A stretch of 64,000 nucleotides of DNA from Clostridiales bacterium Firm_14 (GCA_001604135.1 LVAT01000005.1:1-64000); one strand, 5' to 3'. Positions 8,389 to 19,331 are shown, counted from the first letter of the stretch. Numbers and translations are program-made. The notes: a model not told the origin generated them from the sequence alone.

Positions 8389-9375
8389 ATGGCTAGATCT
8401 AATCTTAAGAAGAAATATGCAAAATACGGATATCTGTACTCGCTGCCTTTTATCATTGCTTTCAGCGTGTTCTTTTTGTATCCGACGGTATTGACTTTTA
8501 TCCTGGGCTTTACGGATCTTAAGGGTGCCGGCAATACGGAGTGGCATTTTCTTACCACAGTCGGAAAACCCTGGTATCAGAACTTTGAAGATGTAATAAA
8601 GTCAAAGACGTTCTGGAAAGCATTTGCCAATTCATGGCTGTTTTGGATAATGGGCTTTGTGCCTGAACTGTTCTTAGCGTTTCTTTTCAGCGTCTGGTAT
8701 TCCGACAGAAGACTGAAGATAAAAGGTACGCTGATATTCAAGATCATTTACTACATGCCTCACCTTGTTGCAGGTTCTGTTACGGCCACACTGTTTATAA
8801 AATTATTCGGTTATCCGGTCGGAGCCGTAAACCAGGCAATGGGTAAACTGTACGGGCTTTTCGGTGCGACATGGGAAAACCGTAACTTCCTGATCAACGG
8901 AGGGGACCTGAAAAAGCTGGTCGTTCTGATCAACGTATATATGTTTTATGGTTATACGCTGCTTATCATATATTCCGGCATCATCGGGATCAATCCTGAG
9001 ATATTCGAATCGGCCGAGATGGACGGATGCAACAGGATACAGACATTCTTTAAGATCACTCTTCCGTGCATGCGCGAGATGCTTATCTTTGTTCTTGTCA
9101 CGAGCATCATCGGCGGACTCGGCATGTTCGATGTTCCGCAAATGTTCGGAGTTGTAGCCAATAACGCAGTAATTACGAATATGACTTATCTTAATAATCT
9201 GGCCTTCCGCAACGGATATATCTATAACAGGGCAGCTGCATTAAGTATCATGCTGCTTATATTGAATTCGATCTGTTCGGGAATAATCTTCTATCTCATG
9301 CGCGATAAGGATGAGGAGAAGCTCAAAAAGATCGTAAAGCGCGAGAGAAGGGAAGCAAGAGGAAGGTACCGATAG
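8389..9375 (+). CDS. Orphan ABC sugar-type permease (MalF/UgpA-like)
   Basis: 328-residue integral membrane permease with about six transmembrane segments. The EAA loop reads ESAEMDGCNRIQTFFKITLP, the interaction site for the ATPase subunit. Overall it resembles MalF/UgpA-type subunits of carbohydrate ABC importers (N-terminal YLYSLPFIIAFSVFFLYPT). Such permeases normally come with a MalG-type partner and a solute-binding protein. Neither follows here: the next gene is on the opposite strand. The partners must be elsewhere or lost. It is likely co-transcribed with the upstream regulator. Substrate unknown. Confidence 0.8.
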   Translation: MARSNLKKKYAKYGYLYSLPFIIAFSVFFLYPTVLTFILGFTDLKGAGNTEWHFLTTVGKPWYQNFEDVIKSKTFWKAFANSWLFWIMGFVPELFLAFLFSVWYSDRRLKIKGTLIFKIIYYMPHLVAGSVTATLFIKLFGYPVGAVNQAMGKLYGLFGATWENRNFLINGGDLKKLVVLINVYMFYGYTLLIIYSGIIGINPEIFESAEMDGCNRIQTFFKITLPCMREMLIFVLVTSIIGGLGMFDVPQMFGVVANNAVITNMTYLNNLAFRNGYIYNRAAALSIMLLILNSICSGIIFYLMRDKDEEKLKKIVKRERREARGRYR

Positions 9376-9422
9376 TTTATTTTCTGGTGAGGCTTCTATA
9401 AAAACGGTAATCTATAGGCGAC

Positions 9423-9635
9423 TTAATAGATCGTCTTTACCTCATCGACGCCATAGAGCCTCTTGAACTCTATAAGGTCAGCGTCTGACTTGATTAGCAT
9501 TACATCGTGGTACTTGCCGGTCTTATTGTCAATGAAGCCGGCAGTCTTCTCGCCCGTGCAGATGCTGGACTTTACTGCGGGCGTCTCATTGTCCTTATCG
9601 TAGGATAATTGTGCGGATTTCTTTTTGCCGAACAT
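9423..9635 (-). CDS. Small conserved-looking protein of unknown function (70 aa)
   Basis: About 70 residues, charged, without signal peptide or membrane segment. It has one Cys in a SSICTGEKTAGF stretch and a C-terminal half rich in charged residues (DLIEFKRLYGVDE). I recall similar short clostridial proteins starting MFGKK/MFGRK but know no function. The ATG at 9635 overlaps the stop of the upstream HAD gene by one base (TGATG), with AAGGAG eight bases before it; a GTG one codon upstream is an alternative. It is translationally coupled to the HAD phosphatase. Confidence 0.65.
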   Translation of the reverse strand: MFGKKKSAQLSYDKDNETPAVKSSICTGEKTAGFIDNKTGKYHDVMLIKSDADLIEFKRLYGVDEVKTIY

Positions 9636-10333
9636 CACAAGAACTCCTTTGCCAGAGCTTCAACAAATTCGCCGTCATCAAGTACCGATATGTCGGGAAG
9701 GACTTCAGGTGCAGGAAGCCTGCGGCGGTTGATCCAGAGGGAATGCCAGCCGGCTTTTATAGCGCCTGCGATGTCCTTATCGTAATTGTCGCCGACCATC
9801 CAGAGGTCAGAAGGGGAGAGCCCAAGGTGTTCTTCCATCATGCGGAACAGTTCGACATCAGGCTTGGTATACGGTGTGTCTCCGGTAACGATAACAGAGG
9901 AACGGTCGAACCAGCGGCCCAGGTCCAGCATATCGACCTTGTTCCACTGGTGCTTGGATTCGCCGGCGGTAAGGATCGCAAGCTTTATCTCCGGATCCCG
10001 GGCAAGCTTATCCAGTACTGAAGCCAGCTCATCGCTTATGAACATGTGACTCTGGAGTTCCAGATAAGCGTCGGCAGCGCGTCCGCCGTCCTCAGGCTTA
10101 TAGGGAAGGCCTAACAGTCTGAACGTCTCGTTGTAGCGCCAGCCGTTGATATCGCGGGTTGAGACTTCACCGGATTCCAGCTGCGCCATGTTGATGTCGC
10201 TCTTCTCGTAGAAGATGCTGATGAACAGCGGCCAGTCGGGGACCTTGACGCCAAGCACAGTCTCTGCGGCCCGGACCAGCATGTCCTGTCTGCAGTATAG
10301 TGTGTCGTCGATGTCGAAAACGATTCCTCTCAT
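9635..10333 (-). CDS. HAD-superfamily phosphohydrolase
   Basis: 232-residue haloacid-dehalogenase-type phosphatase. Motif I is VFDIDDTLY with the nucleophile and acid Asp pair near residues 7 and 9, motif II is the Thr in AILTAGES, the conserved Lys is in TKPDVELF, and motif III is GDNYDKDIAGA. A helical cap lies between motifs I and II (subfamily IA layout). Likely a soluble phosphatase for a small phosphorylated metabolite; the substrate cannot be predicted. GGAGG precedes the ATG. It forms a two-gene unit with the downstream 70-residue protein. Confidence 0.8.
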   Translation of the reverse strand: MRGIVFDIDDTLYCRQDMLVRAAETVLGVKVPDWPLFISIFYEKSDINMAQLESGEVSTRDINGWRYNETFRLLGLPYKPEDGGRAADAYLELQSHMFISDELASVLDKLARDPEIKLAILTAGESKHQWNKVDMLDLGRWFDRSSVIVTGDTPYTKPDVELFRMMEEHLGLSPSDLWMVGDNYDKDIAGAIKAGWHSLWINRRRLPAPEVLPDISVLDDGEFVEALAKEFL

Positions 10334-10415
10334 GGATCCTCCGATTTAAGGTTAGGTTAAGATTGTTTGTAATATAATAAAGCAGTTTTACAAAAATGGA
10401 ATAAGGGAGAATTTT

Positions 10416-12173
10416 ATGAAAGTACTTAAAAGGAGCCTTGCGCTTATTGCCGCAGCTTTTATGACGTTGCCTTTGCTGGCTTCATGTTCGGCCAAGGCGG
10501 AGAAACCGGAAAAGAAGATCTATGCAGGATCCTACGAAGAGAAGATCAATGCTTTCTACGAAGACCACAAAGACACCACTGCAGGTGCGATGGTCGGAGT
10601 TTTCGATAAAGACGGCGTTGTATTTAAAGGCTATTACGGTTATTCGGACATCGCTAACGGAATAAGGGCCGATGAGAATACCGTTATCGACTGGGGTTCG
10701 ACCACAAAGACGATGGTCTGGGTCAGCGTCATGCAGCTCTGGGAACAGGGAAAGATCGATCTGGAAAAGGACGTAAGGGAATATCTTCCCGATGGTTTCC
10801 TTACTAACTTAAGATACGAGAAGCCCGTCCGCATGATCGACCTCATGAATCACAGGGCAGGCTTCCAGGAATACTATACGGATATGTTCCTTCCTGCAAA
10901 CATGGAAGCTTATACTCTGGAAGAAGCTTTGAAACTGGACCAGCCGGCACAGATATTCGAGCCTGATACGCTCACGGCATATTCCAACTGGGGCGTGGCT
11001 CTGGCAGGCTTTATCGTCGAGCGCGTCTCTGGCGAGAGCTTTGTTGATTATGTTCACCACCATATTTTCGAGCCTTTGGACATGAAGGATTCCGCTCTGG
11101 CACCTGACCTCATGGATAACCCTAGTGTCAGACAAAGGCGCGACAAGCTCATGTGCTATTCCGGCACCACACCTGTCGGCAACGCATTCTATCTGATCAG
11201 CCTCTATCCTGCAGGTACCTGCGTATCCACGCTCGATGACTACATCAAGTACGCATCCTGCTTTGTTAAGGATGAGTTCCCGCTTTTCGAGAACAGGGAA
11301 ACATACGAGGTCATGATGTCTGCGACATCTTACTTCGGTGATACGGGCGTTGCGAAAAATGCGCACGGCTTCTGGGCGCTTCCTTACGGAGACAACACAT
11401 ACGGTCACGGCGGCAATACGCAGGCGTGCTCGTCTTATATCACTTTCGATCCCGAGAAGCAGATCGGCTGCGTCGTAATGACCAACCAGGCAGGCGAGGA
11501 ATATTACAACGACGAATTGTTCAATTCGATCTACGGCAAGTCATCCTGGCTCTCATATACAGCCGCTGACTATGCAAAGGGCATGTACCATCCGTGCAGG
11601 ACTGTGCTCGAGGGCCGCTTTAAGATCATGGGCGCAAGCTATGTGACACCTGATACTTTCAGTGAATTCCTCTGGGCGTATAACGAGAAGGACGGCATTT
11701 CCAAGATCGAGATGCCTTACGGCGATTATTATCTTGCCGACACCGGAGTCATGATCGCAGACTGTATCCTTTTCTACGGATGGATGCTGTTCCTGGCGTT
11801 CGCGCTCGTAAGCCTCATAGTCAAGGGCATAAGAGCCATTGTCCGCAAGGCAAGAAAGAGCACGAAGAAGATCATGCTCGGCAAGACTACGGGCTTCATC
11901 GCTCTCGTTGAGCTCCTGCTCGGTCTGTGCGGCCTTGGCATCATCCTTTCGATTTCCGTATGGCTGCCTCACACCACATATATGTGGTTCTTCTATGCAG
12001 CCGGCGTGCTTACGGTCATCCTCTTGGCACTGACGCTTTACGGTATCTTCAAGTTCATTAAGACGCCGCGCAAGGAATCTTCCGTAATCCGCAAGATCTA
12101 CAACATCATTACTATTCTAGGCGCTGTGCTGACGATAGTATTCGTTGTCTACATGCAGCTCTGGCACTGGTGA
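10416..12173 (+). CDS. Membrane-anchored lipoprotein with serine beta-lactamase/esterase fold
   Basis: 585 residues. The N-terminus is a lipoprotein signal with lipobox LASC (Cys24). Residues ~40-370 are a class C beta-lactamase-fold domain with all three active-site elements: S95-x-x-K98 (STTK), Y189-S-N191 and H331-G-G. The C-terminal part adds four predicted membrane segments (around 450-475, 493-517, 523-545 and 564-583), so the catalytic domain faces outward. Family members include D-Ala-D-Ala peptidases, esterases and true beta-lactamases; a cell-wall or esterase role is likelier than resistance, but this is inference. An intergenic palindromic repeat follows. Confidence 0.8.
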   Translation: MKVLKRSLALIAAAFMTLPLLASCSAKAEKPEKKIYAGSYEEKINAFYEDHKDTTAGAMVGVFDKDGVVFKGYYGYSDIANGIRADENTVIDWGSTTKTMVWVSVMQLWEQGKIDLEKDVREYLPDGFLTNLRYEKPVRMIDLMNHRAGFQEYYTDMFLPANMEAYTLEEALKLDQPAQIFEPDTLTAYSNWGVALAGFIVERVSGESFVDYVHHHIFEPLDMKDSALAPDLMDNPSVRQRRDKLMCYSGTTPVGNAFYLISLYPAGTCVSTLDDYIKYASCFVKDEFPLFENRETYEVMMSATSYFGDTGVAKNAHGFWALPYGDNTYGHGGNTQACSSYITFDPEKQIGCVVMTNQAGEEYYNDELFNSIYGKSSWLSYTAADYAKGMYHPCRTVLEGRFKIMGASYVTPDTFSEFLWAYNEKDGISKIEMPYGDYYLADTGVMIADCILFYGWMLFLAFALVSLIVKGIRAIVRKARKSTKKIMLGKTTGFIALVELLLGLCGLGIILSISVWLPHTTYMWFFYAAGVLTVILLALTLYGIFKFIKTPRKESSVIRKIYNIITILGAVLTIVFVVYMQLWHW

Positions 12174-12191
12174 TCGATTGGTTATAGGCTC

Positions 12192-12307
12192 TGTACCGAC
12201 AAAAATGCGAAAAAACGGTTTTCTGTCGGTACAAATGAGCAGCCAATTGCTTTTTCTGGTACTAAAAGACCGACAGAAAAACGAAAAATCCTGAATTTGT
12301 CGGTACA
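12192..12307. repeat. Two copies of a palindromic TGTCGGTACA intergenic element
   Basis: Copy 1 (12192-12233) has perfect 10-base arms TGTACCGACA and TGTCGGTACA. Copy 2 (about 12269-12307) is degenerate at its left end (ACCGACAG) but ends with an identical TGTCGGTACA at 12298-12307. Both have CGAAAAA in the loop. The two right arms are 74 bases apart. Related CCGACA/TGTCGG sequence recurs near 60.8-61.0 kb. No gene is seen in 12174-12417. Confidence 0.75.
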
Positions 12308-12417
12308 GCACTGCTGATCGCGCCTCAAATGTCAAAATTTCCATTGAGGCCAAACAGCCTGCAAATGCCTGAAAACAAGGCTATTTGTGAAGCCTCAGAT
12401 TTCACTCAAATATTCAT

Positions 12418-12446
12418 TTGACTATTTTTGACTTTAAGAGTATATT
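12418..12446 (+). promoter_or_regulatory. Sigma-A promoter of the hrcA operon
   Basis: TTGACT (12418-12423), 17-base spacer, TATATT (12441-12446). The predicted transcription start falls inside the CIRCE element. Confidence 0.85.
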
Positions 12447-12450
12447 GTTG

Positions 12451-12477
12451 TTGGCACTCATAGAGTGAGAGTGCTAA
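12451..12477 (+). promoter_or_regulatory. CIRCE operator (HrcA binding site)
   Basis: Left arm TTGGCACTC (12451-12459), 9-base spacer, right arm GAGTGCTAA (12469-12477). This matches consensus TTAGCACTC-N9-GAGTGCTAA with one change. HrcA, encoded 24 bases downstream, should repress the operon at normal temperature. Confidence 0.95.
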
Positions 12478-12501
12478 TCGGAAGAAGGGAGAGACAATAA
12501 G

Positions 12502-13554
12502 ATGCAGTTAGATAACCGTAAAAAAGAAGTCTTACACGCAATCGTTGATGACTATGTATCTACTAACGAGCCTGTCGGTTCGAAGAGTCTTATAGAGCGT
12601 CACAGCTTCAATGTCAGCTCCGCTACTCTCCGTAACGACATGGCAGAATTGGAGCATCTGGGACTTATCGAGAAGCCTCATACATCTGCCGGCCGTATTC
12701 CTTCGGATAAGGGCTACCGCGAATATGTAAATTCCCTCATGACGATCGAAGCATTGTCACCCAGGGAGCAGCTCGAGATCGAGAAGAGGATCGATTCCAG
12801 CGTTGACGAGGTCACGGACCTTATCAAGAATGCTACACATACATTATCCGAGACAACGGGATTCGTATCCCTCGCAATGAGCCCCAGGCTTAAGAAGAGC
12901 TTCTTAAAGCAGCTTAAGATCCTGATGATCGAACCGGGCAAGGCACTCGTAGTCATGGTTCTCTCGGCAGGCGTAGTTAAGGATAAGGTTGTAAGAATAC
13001 CTAATTTCTTAAACGATGAGCAGATCATGAAGATCTCCGGCGCGATCGAAAAGCACCTTACCGGAAAGCCTTTGGATGAGATCACACTGGTAACGGTCGA
13101 GAGTGCGGGAAAGAATGCGGATGTACCCGAACCCTTGCTTAAGCAGGTTTTGTACGAAGCATATGCAGCTATTAAGCAGGCTGATGAACTTAATATCTAC
13201 TTGGAAGGCGAGCACAGGATGTTAAGCCTCCCGGACTTCAGTTCATTGGGCAGGGCAAGAGACCTCCTCGGAACATTGTCCGATTCCGGAATGGTTGCAG
13301 GATACGTCAACGAGATGGAGAATGCCGCAAGAGAAGCAGGATCTGATGATTCTTACATGATCAGGATCGGCCAGGAGATAACACTGGAAGGCTTGGATGA
13401 CTGCAGCTTCATAACCGCAACATATAACCTTACGGATTCAGTCTCCGGCAACATCGGAGTCATTGGACCCAAGAGAATGCTTTATTCGAAGGTAATTTCC
13501 CAGATCGACTTCGTTAAGAAAAAGCTTAATGAAGAGATGAGGAGATTTATCTGA
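12502..13554 (+). CDS. hrcA: Heat-inducible transcription repressor HrcA
   Basis: 350 residues. The N-terminal winged helix (DNRKKEVLHAIVDDYV...PVGSKSL..SSATLRNDMAELE) is followed by the typical SAGRIPSDKGYREYV stretch and the GAF-like inducer domain ending in FIGVIGPKRM-type sequence (NIGVIGPKRMLYSKVI). HrcA binds the CIRCE element just upstream and represses the chaperone operon; GroEL normally keeps it active. AAGGGAGAG precedes the ATG. First gene of a six-gene cluster; its stop overlaps the possible grpE start. Confidence 0.97.
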   Translation: MQLDNRKKEVLHAIVDDYVSTNEPVGSKSLIERHSFNVSSATLRNDMAELEHLGLIEKPHTSAGRIPSDKGYREYVNSLMTIEALSPREQLEIEKRIDSSVDEVTDLIKNATHTLSETTGFVSLAMSPRLKKSFLKQLKILMIEPGKALVVMVLSAGVVKDKVVRIPNFLNDEQIMKISGAIEKHLTGKPLDEITLVTVESAGKNADVPEPLLKQVLYEAYAAIKQADELNIYLEGEHRMLSLPDFSSLGRARDLLGTLSDSGMVAGYVNEMENAAREAGSDDSYMIRIGQEITLEGLDDCSFITATYNLTDSVSGNIGVIGPKRMLYSKVISQIDFVKKKLNEEMRRFI

Positions 13555-14267
13555 TGAAGAAAATGAAAAAAATAACAAATAGGGAAAGGATAAAGAGAAT
13601 GAGCAACGATGAAGAGTTGATCTTCGGAGCTGACGAAGAGCCCGTTAACAACGAGACAGAGACCAGCTCCGTAGAAGATGCCGCAGCTTCAGACAAGGCA
13701 TCCGCAGAAGCAGAGGTGGAAAAGGCAGAAGAAGCAAAGGCTGAGGAAGCAAAAGCTGAAGAGGCAGAAGCAAAGGAAGCCGAAGCGGACGAAGACGACG
13801 ATGAAGACGATGAACTGCCTGCCGACAATGCCGAAGCAGTAAGTGATCTCGAAGCAAGATATATGAGCCTCTACGCTGAATACGATAACTACCGTAAGCG
13901 TACGCAGAAGGAAAAGGAAAACCTCTACGCAGATGCGATCGCAAACGTAACAAAGGAATTCTTAACGCTCATTGACAACTTGGACAGAGCAACAGAAGGT
14001 GCAAAGAAGTCCGATGAGAATTCACTCGATAAAGTCATTCAGGGAATGGAACTTGTCGGAAGACAGGCACAGGATACTCTCAAGAAGATCGGTGTCGAAG
14101 AGATACCCGCAGAGAGAGGAACAAAATTCGATCCGAACTTCCACGATGCAATGATGCACGTCGATGATGAGGAGTTGGGTGAGCAGGAGATAGCGATGGT
14201 TTTCGCTAAGGGATATAAGTACAAGGACAGAGTAATCAGACATGCTCAGGTCCAGGTAGCTAACTAA
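13554..14267 (+). CDS. grpE: Nucleotide exchange factor GrpE
   Basis: Cofactor that releases ADP from DnaK. The C-terminal ~150 residues are typical GrpE: a long coiled coil (LEARYMSLYAEYDNYRKRTQKEKE) followed by the beta domain (EIPAERGTKFDPNFHDAMMH...GYKYKDRVIRHAQVQVAN). The N-terminal ~90 residues form a long acidic, Ala/Glu-rich extension with KAEEA repeats, probably disordered. The start is uncertain: the ATG at 13554 overlaps the hrcA stop (TGATG) and has GAGGAG upstream, but the ATG at 13599 (MSNDEELIF) also has an AGGA and looks more like a normal GrpE beginning. Confidence 0.95.
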   Translation: MKKMKKITNRERIKRMSNDEELIFGADEEPVNNETETSSVEDAAASDKASAEAEVEKAEEAKAEEAKAEEAEAKEAEADEDDDEDDELPADNAEAVSDLEARYMSLYAEYDNYRKRTQKEKENLYADAIANVTKEFLTLIDNLDRATEGAKKSDENSLDKVIQGMELVGRQAQDTLKKIGVEEIPAERGTKFDPNFHDAMMHVDDEELGEQEIAMVFAKGYKYKDRVIRHAQVQVAN

Positions 14268-14301
14268 GATAAAAACAAATAACACATAAAGGAGAAAGAC
14301 A

Positions 14302-14904
14302 ATGGATTTAATCAGATCAAGCTTGGTTCCTACGGTTATCGAGACAACCGGCCGCGGCGAACGTGCCTATGACATCTATTCCAGACTTCTCAAAGAGAGA
14401 ATCGTAATCCTCTCCGAAGAAGTAAACGCAGTAACAGCAAGCCTTATTACGGCTCAGCTCCTCTTCCTCGAGGCAGAGGATCCTGATAAGGACATTCAGT
14501 TTTATATCAACAGCCCCGGAGGATCGGTTTCTGACGGTCTCATGATCTTAGACACAATGCGTCTTATCAAGCCTGACATCCAGACGATCTGCATGGGTAT
14601 GGCAGCTTCCATGGGTTCAGTTCTCCTTTCTGCCGGTACAAAGGGCAAGCGCTGCATCCTTCCTAATGCGGAAGTCATGATCCACCAGCCTTTGGGCGGT
14701 GCTCAGGGCCAGGCTACAGAGATCCTGATCGCAGCTGATCACATCAGGGATACGAGAAAGAGACTCAATCAAATCCTCGCAGACAACTGCGGAAAGAGCT
14801 TGGAGACCTTGATGATCGACACTGAGAGAGATCACTGGATGACGGCTGAGGAAGCTTTGAATTACGGTATTGTAGACAAGATCCTTGTCAGCAAGAAATA
14901 TTAA
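14302..14904 (+). CDS. clpP: ATP-dependent Clp protease proteolytic subunit
   Basis: 200-residue serine peptidase subunit that forms tetradecamers and works with ClpX, ClpC or ClpA. The catalytic triad is visible with B. subtilis-like spacing: S103 in MAASMGS, H128 in MIHQPLGG and D177 in DTERDHW. The oxyanion Gly-rich stretch INSPGGSV is intact. AAGGAG precedes the ATG. Its position between grpE and dnaK is unusual: clpP is normally alone or next to clpX, which is absent here. Placement inside a CIRCE-controlled unit couples proteolysis to chaperone induction. Confidence 0.96.
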   Translation: MDLIRSSLVPTVIETTGRGERAYDIYSRLLKERIVILSEEVNAVTASLITAQLLFLEAEDPDKDIQFYINSPGGSVSDGLMILDTMRLIKPDIQTICMGMAASMGSVLLSAGTKGKRCILPNAEVMIHQPLGGAQGQATEILIAADHIRDTRKRLNQILADNCGKSLETLMIDTERDHWMTAEEALNYGIVDKILVSKKY

Positions 14905-14926
14905 GTAAGTGATAGATATTTTGTAA

Positions 14927-16837
<1,911 letters not shown>

Positions 16838-16861
16838 TCCGGATAAAATCTGATACAATAA

Positions 16862-16890
16862 TCCGGCACTTCCGAAATGGGTGTGCCGGA
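16862..16890 (+). other. Hairpin between dnaK and dnaJ
   Basis: Arms TCCGGCAC (16862-16869) and GTGCCGGA (16883-16890) are perfect complements with a 13-base loop and no U-run after them. It may be a processing or 3'-stabilising stem that lets dnaK exceed dnaJ, as known for other dnaK operons; it could also act as a weak attenuator. Confidence 0.6.
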
Positions 16891-16936
16891 TAAACTTGTA
16901 TAAGGAACATGTATAACAGAACGGAGGGGTTCCTCA

Positions 16937-18070
16937 TTGCCTAGAGATTATTATGACGTCTTGGGAGTAAGCAAAGGTGCTTCCGATGACGAGATAAAGA
17001 AGGCTTTCAGACAGCAGGCCAAGAAATATCACCCTGACTTGCATCCGGGTGACAAAGAGGCTGAGGCTAAATTCAAGGAAGTCAACGAAGCATATTCGAT
17101 CCTGTCTGACCCTGATAAGAAAGCCAAATACGACAGATTCGGTCACGCAGGAGTCGATCCCAACGGATTCGGCGGTGGCGGCGGCGGTGCTTACAGCGCT
17201 TACGACGTTGACCTGGGTGATATCTTCAGTTCATTCTTCGGAGGCGGCTTCGGAGGGAGTTCCAGAAGACGTACTGGTCCCCAGAAGGGTGCCGATCTTA
17301 AATATCACATGGCTCTGGAATTCATGGAGGCTGCATTCGGCTGCACCAAGACTTTCCAGATCACAAAGGAAGATATCTGCAAATCCTGCAACGGTTCAGG
17401 CGCACAGCCAGGAACGACACCGGAGACATGTCCCACATGCAGAGGTGCAGGACGCGTTCAGCAGCAGACTCAGACACTCTTCGGCATGACTATGGTCACC
17501 AAGGCATGCCCCACATGTAACGGCAGAGGAACAGTCATCAAGACACCCTGCAACCAGTGCAGAGGCAAGGGAAGACTTAAGACAGTCAAGAACCTTTCAG
17601 TTCAGATTCCTGCAGGCGTTGACACGGGCGATCTCCTTCCTATCAGAAACGAAGGCGAACCCGGTACGAACGGCGGACCTTACGGTGATCTCTACATCGA
17701 ATTCAAGGTCAAGAAGCATGATGTTTTCGAGAGAAACGGAATCAATACATCCTGCAGCGTACCGATAACATATGCACAGGCAGCTTTGGGTGGTGAGATC
17801 GAAGTTCCCACCATCTACGGCAAGGAAAGATACACTCTTAAGGAAGGAACACAGCCCGGCGACACGATCACGATCAGGAGCAAGGGTATTCCGAACAAGA
17901 GCAACCCGAACATGAAGGGTGATCACGTAGTAAAGTTCGTACTGGAAGTCCCGACGGGCCTTTCGCGCGAACAAAAGCAGCTCTTAAAGCAGTTTAACGA
18001 CACGCTTACAGACCGCAACTACATGAGGTCGAGCCAGTTCTTCCAGAGGATAAAGAACCTGTTTAAATAA
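16937..18070 (+). CDS. dnaJ: Chaperone DnaJ (Hsp40)
   Basis: 377-residue type I Hsp40. The J domain contains the HPD triad ([10 protein letters not shown]), followed by a Gly/Phe-rich linker. Four zinc-binding CxxCxGxG repeats are visible ([32 protein letters not shown]), then the two C-terminal beta domains. It stimulates DnaK ATPase and delivers substrates. I use the TTG at 16937 as start because GGAGG lies nine bases upstream and the next residues ([10 protein letters not shown]) match the conserved N-terminus. Confidence 0.97.
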   Translation: MPRDYYDVLGVSKGASDDEIKKAFRQQAKKYHPDLHPGDKEAEAKFKEVNEAYSILSDPDKKAKYDRFGHAGVDPNGFGGGGGGAYSAYDVDLGDIFSSFFGGGFGGSSRRRTGPQKGADLKYHMALEFMEAAFGCTKTFQITKEDICKSCNGSGAQPGTTPETCPTCRGAGRVQQQTQTLFGMTMVTKACPTCNGRGTVIKTPCNQCRGKGRLKTVKNLSVQIPAGVDTGDLLPIRNEGEPGTNGGPYGDLYIEFKVKKHDVFERNGINTSCSVPITYAQAALGGEIEVPTIYGKERYTLKEGTQPGDTITIRSKGIPNKSNPNMKGDHVVKFVLEVPTGLSREQKQLLKQFNDTLTDRNYMRSSQFFQRIKNLFK

Positions 18071-18081
18071 AAACTGAGGTT

Positions 18082-18111
18082 GGGATCCTGATTAAAGGGT
18101 CCCGCCTTTTT
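18082..18111 (+). terminator. Terminator or attenuator after dnaJ
   Basis: Stem GGGATCC (18082-18088) with GGGTCCC (18097-18103), 8-base loop, followed by GCCTTTTT. Since prmA begins 17 bases later, read-through or a separate start for prmA must occur. Confidence 0.7.
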
Positions 18112-18128
18112 CATAAGAGGATAAGACT

Positions 18129-19157
18129 ATGAGATGGGCAGAGATAACGATCAAGACAACTGAAGAAGCTTCCGAAGCAATCTGCGAGATGCTCGCACAG
18201 GTAGGCGCAGACGGCATCGCGTCACAGGACCCCATGGAGTTCCGCAACACCATAGACAACGACCCTTTGAGCTACTGCGATGACGGCACGATCGAGAGCT
18301 ATGGCCAGGACGTTGTCATCAAGGCCTATTTCGCAGAGACCGACGACGGCGTTATCCGCATGGGCGCCAAGAGCGAAGAATTCGCCAATCCCGACGGCGT
18401 CGGCATGATCTACGGCTCCATCACAGACAAAGAGCTTCCAACGGCTGAGGCCATGGACTTCATCAAGCAGCGCATCGCTTCGATCGGCGAGTTCCTTGAT
18501 GTCGGCAAGGGCTTTGAAGGCTTCCGTTATGTTGACGACGAAGACTGGGCCAACAACTGGAAAAAATACTATGAGGAGTTCAAGCTCTCTGACCGTATCG
18601 TCATCTGCCCTTCATGGGAAGAAGGCGACGCAGAGCTCGAAAAGGACGCGGTTAAGGTCATTCTCGATCCAGGTTCCGCATTCGGCACAGGCACCCACGA
18701 GACAACCTCTATGTGCGCTGAGATCCTTGATCAGGTGATCAAGCCCGATACGTCTGTTCTGGACCTTGGCACCGGCTCCGGAATATTGGCGATCATCGCC
18801 AGCAAGCTCGGCGCAGCAAGCGTTGATGCCGTCGACATCGACTCCATGGCAGTCAAGGTTGCAGAAGAGAACTGCGCCATCAATGAGTGCACCAATATCA
18901 ATTGCTACACGGGCGAACTCAAGAGCGTTAAGAATGCGCCCTATGACCTCATCGTCGCAAACATCATTGCTGACGTAATCGCCGAGATCGCATGCGATAT
19001 TCCCGCAGACCTTGCGGATGACGGAATCTTCGTATGCTCCGGCATCATCAACAATAAGAAGGACCGCGTCATTGAAGCTTTGAAGGCCGCCGGCATGGAG
19101 ATAATCGAAGAACGCTCCAAGAACGACTGGATGGCGTATATAGCTAAACGCAAATAA
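18129..19157 (+). CDS. prmA: Ribosomal protein L11 methyltransferase PrmA
   Basis: 342-residue SAM-dependent methyltransferase that trimethylates ribosomal protein L11. The N-terminal L11-recognition domain starts MRWAEITIKT. The signature DPGSAFGTGTHETT precedes SAM motif I (LDLGTGSGILAI), and the C-terminus carries the DLIVANIIADV motif and ends near ERSKNDWMAYIAKR. prmA downstream of dnaJ is the standard Firmicute arrangement. It lies behind the dnaJ terminator-like hairpin, so expression may be partly uncoupled from heat shock. Confidence 0.95.
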   Translation: MRWAEITIKTTEEASEAICEMLAQVGADGIASQDPMEFRNTIDNDPLSYCDDGTIESYGQDVVIKAYFAETDDGVIRMGAKSEEFANPDGVGMIYGSITDKELPTAEAMDFIKQRIASIGEFLDVGKGFEGFRYVDDEDWANNWKKYYEEFKLSDRIVICPSWEEGDAELEKDAVKVILDPGSAFGTGTHETTSMCAEILDQVIKPDTSVLDLGTGSGILAIIASKLGAASVDAVDIDSMAVKVAEENCAINECTNINCYTGELKSVKNAPYDLIVANIIADVIAEIACDIPADLADDGIFVCSGIINNKKDRVIEALKAAGMEIIEERSKNDWMAYIAKRK

Positions 19158-19300
19158 TATCTCGCTTGCTTAGGGCTTCCGCGCTCACTCCGTTCGCTTG
19201 TGCAGAAACGCAAGCTCGATCTATTGCGTTTTGCGCGGACAGGGATAATTACAGTCGCAAGCATAAATGTTATGCATGTTTTTAACATCGGATTCCCAAA

Positions 19301-19331
19301 TGAACGGCAAAACGGGCGGCAGTGCCGTTCA
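19301..19331. repeat. Palindromic element in the prmA-hisS gap
   Basis: Arms TGAACGGCA (19301-19309) and TGCCGTTCA (19323-19331) are perfect complements. The left half, GAACGGCAAAACGG (19302-19315), is the exact reverse complement of CCGTTTTGCCGTTC at 46394-46407, linking this gap to the ferredoxin-kinase gap. No gene or T-box signature (AGGGTGG core) is seen in 19158-19471. Confidence 0.6.

Noticed and set aside
8389-9375. Frameshifted remnant of a larger transporter operon directly downstream
   Set aside because: Sequence between 9376 and 9422 and the opposite-strand genes show no trace of a second permease or binding protein.
13547-13828. Minus-strand Ser/Ala-rich frame opposite grpE
   Set aside because: It is the complement of the GAA/GCA-rich acidic extension of GrpE; no start signal, extreme composition.
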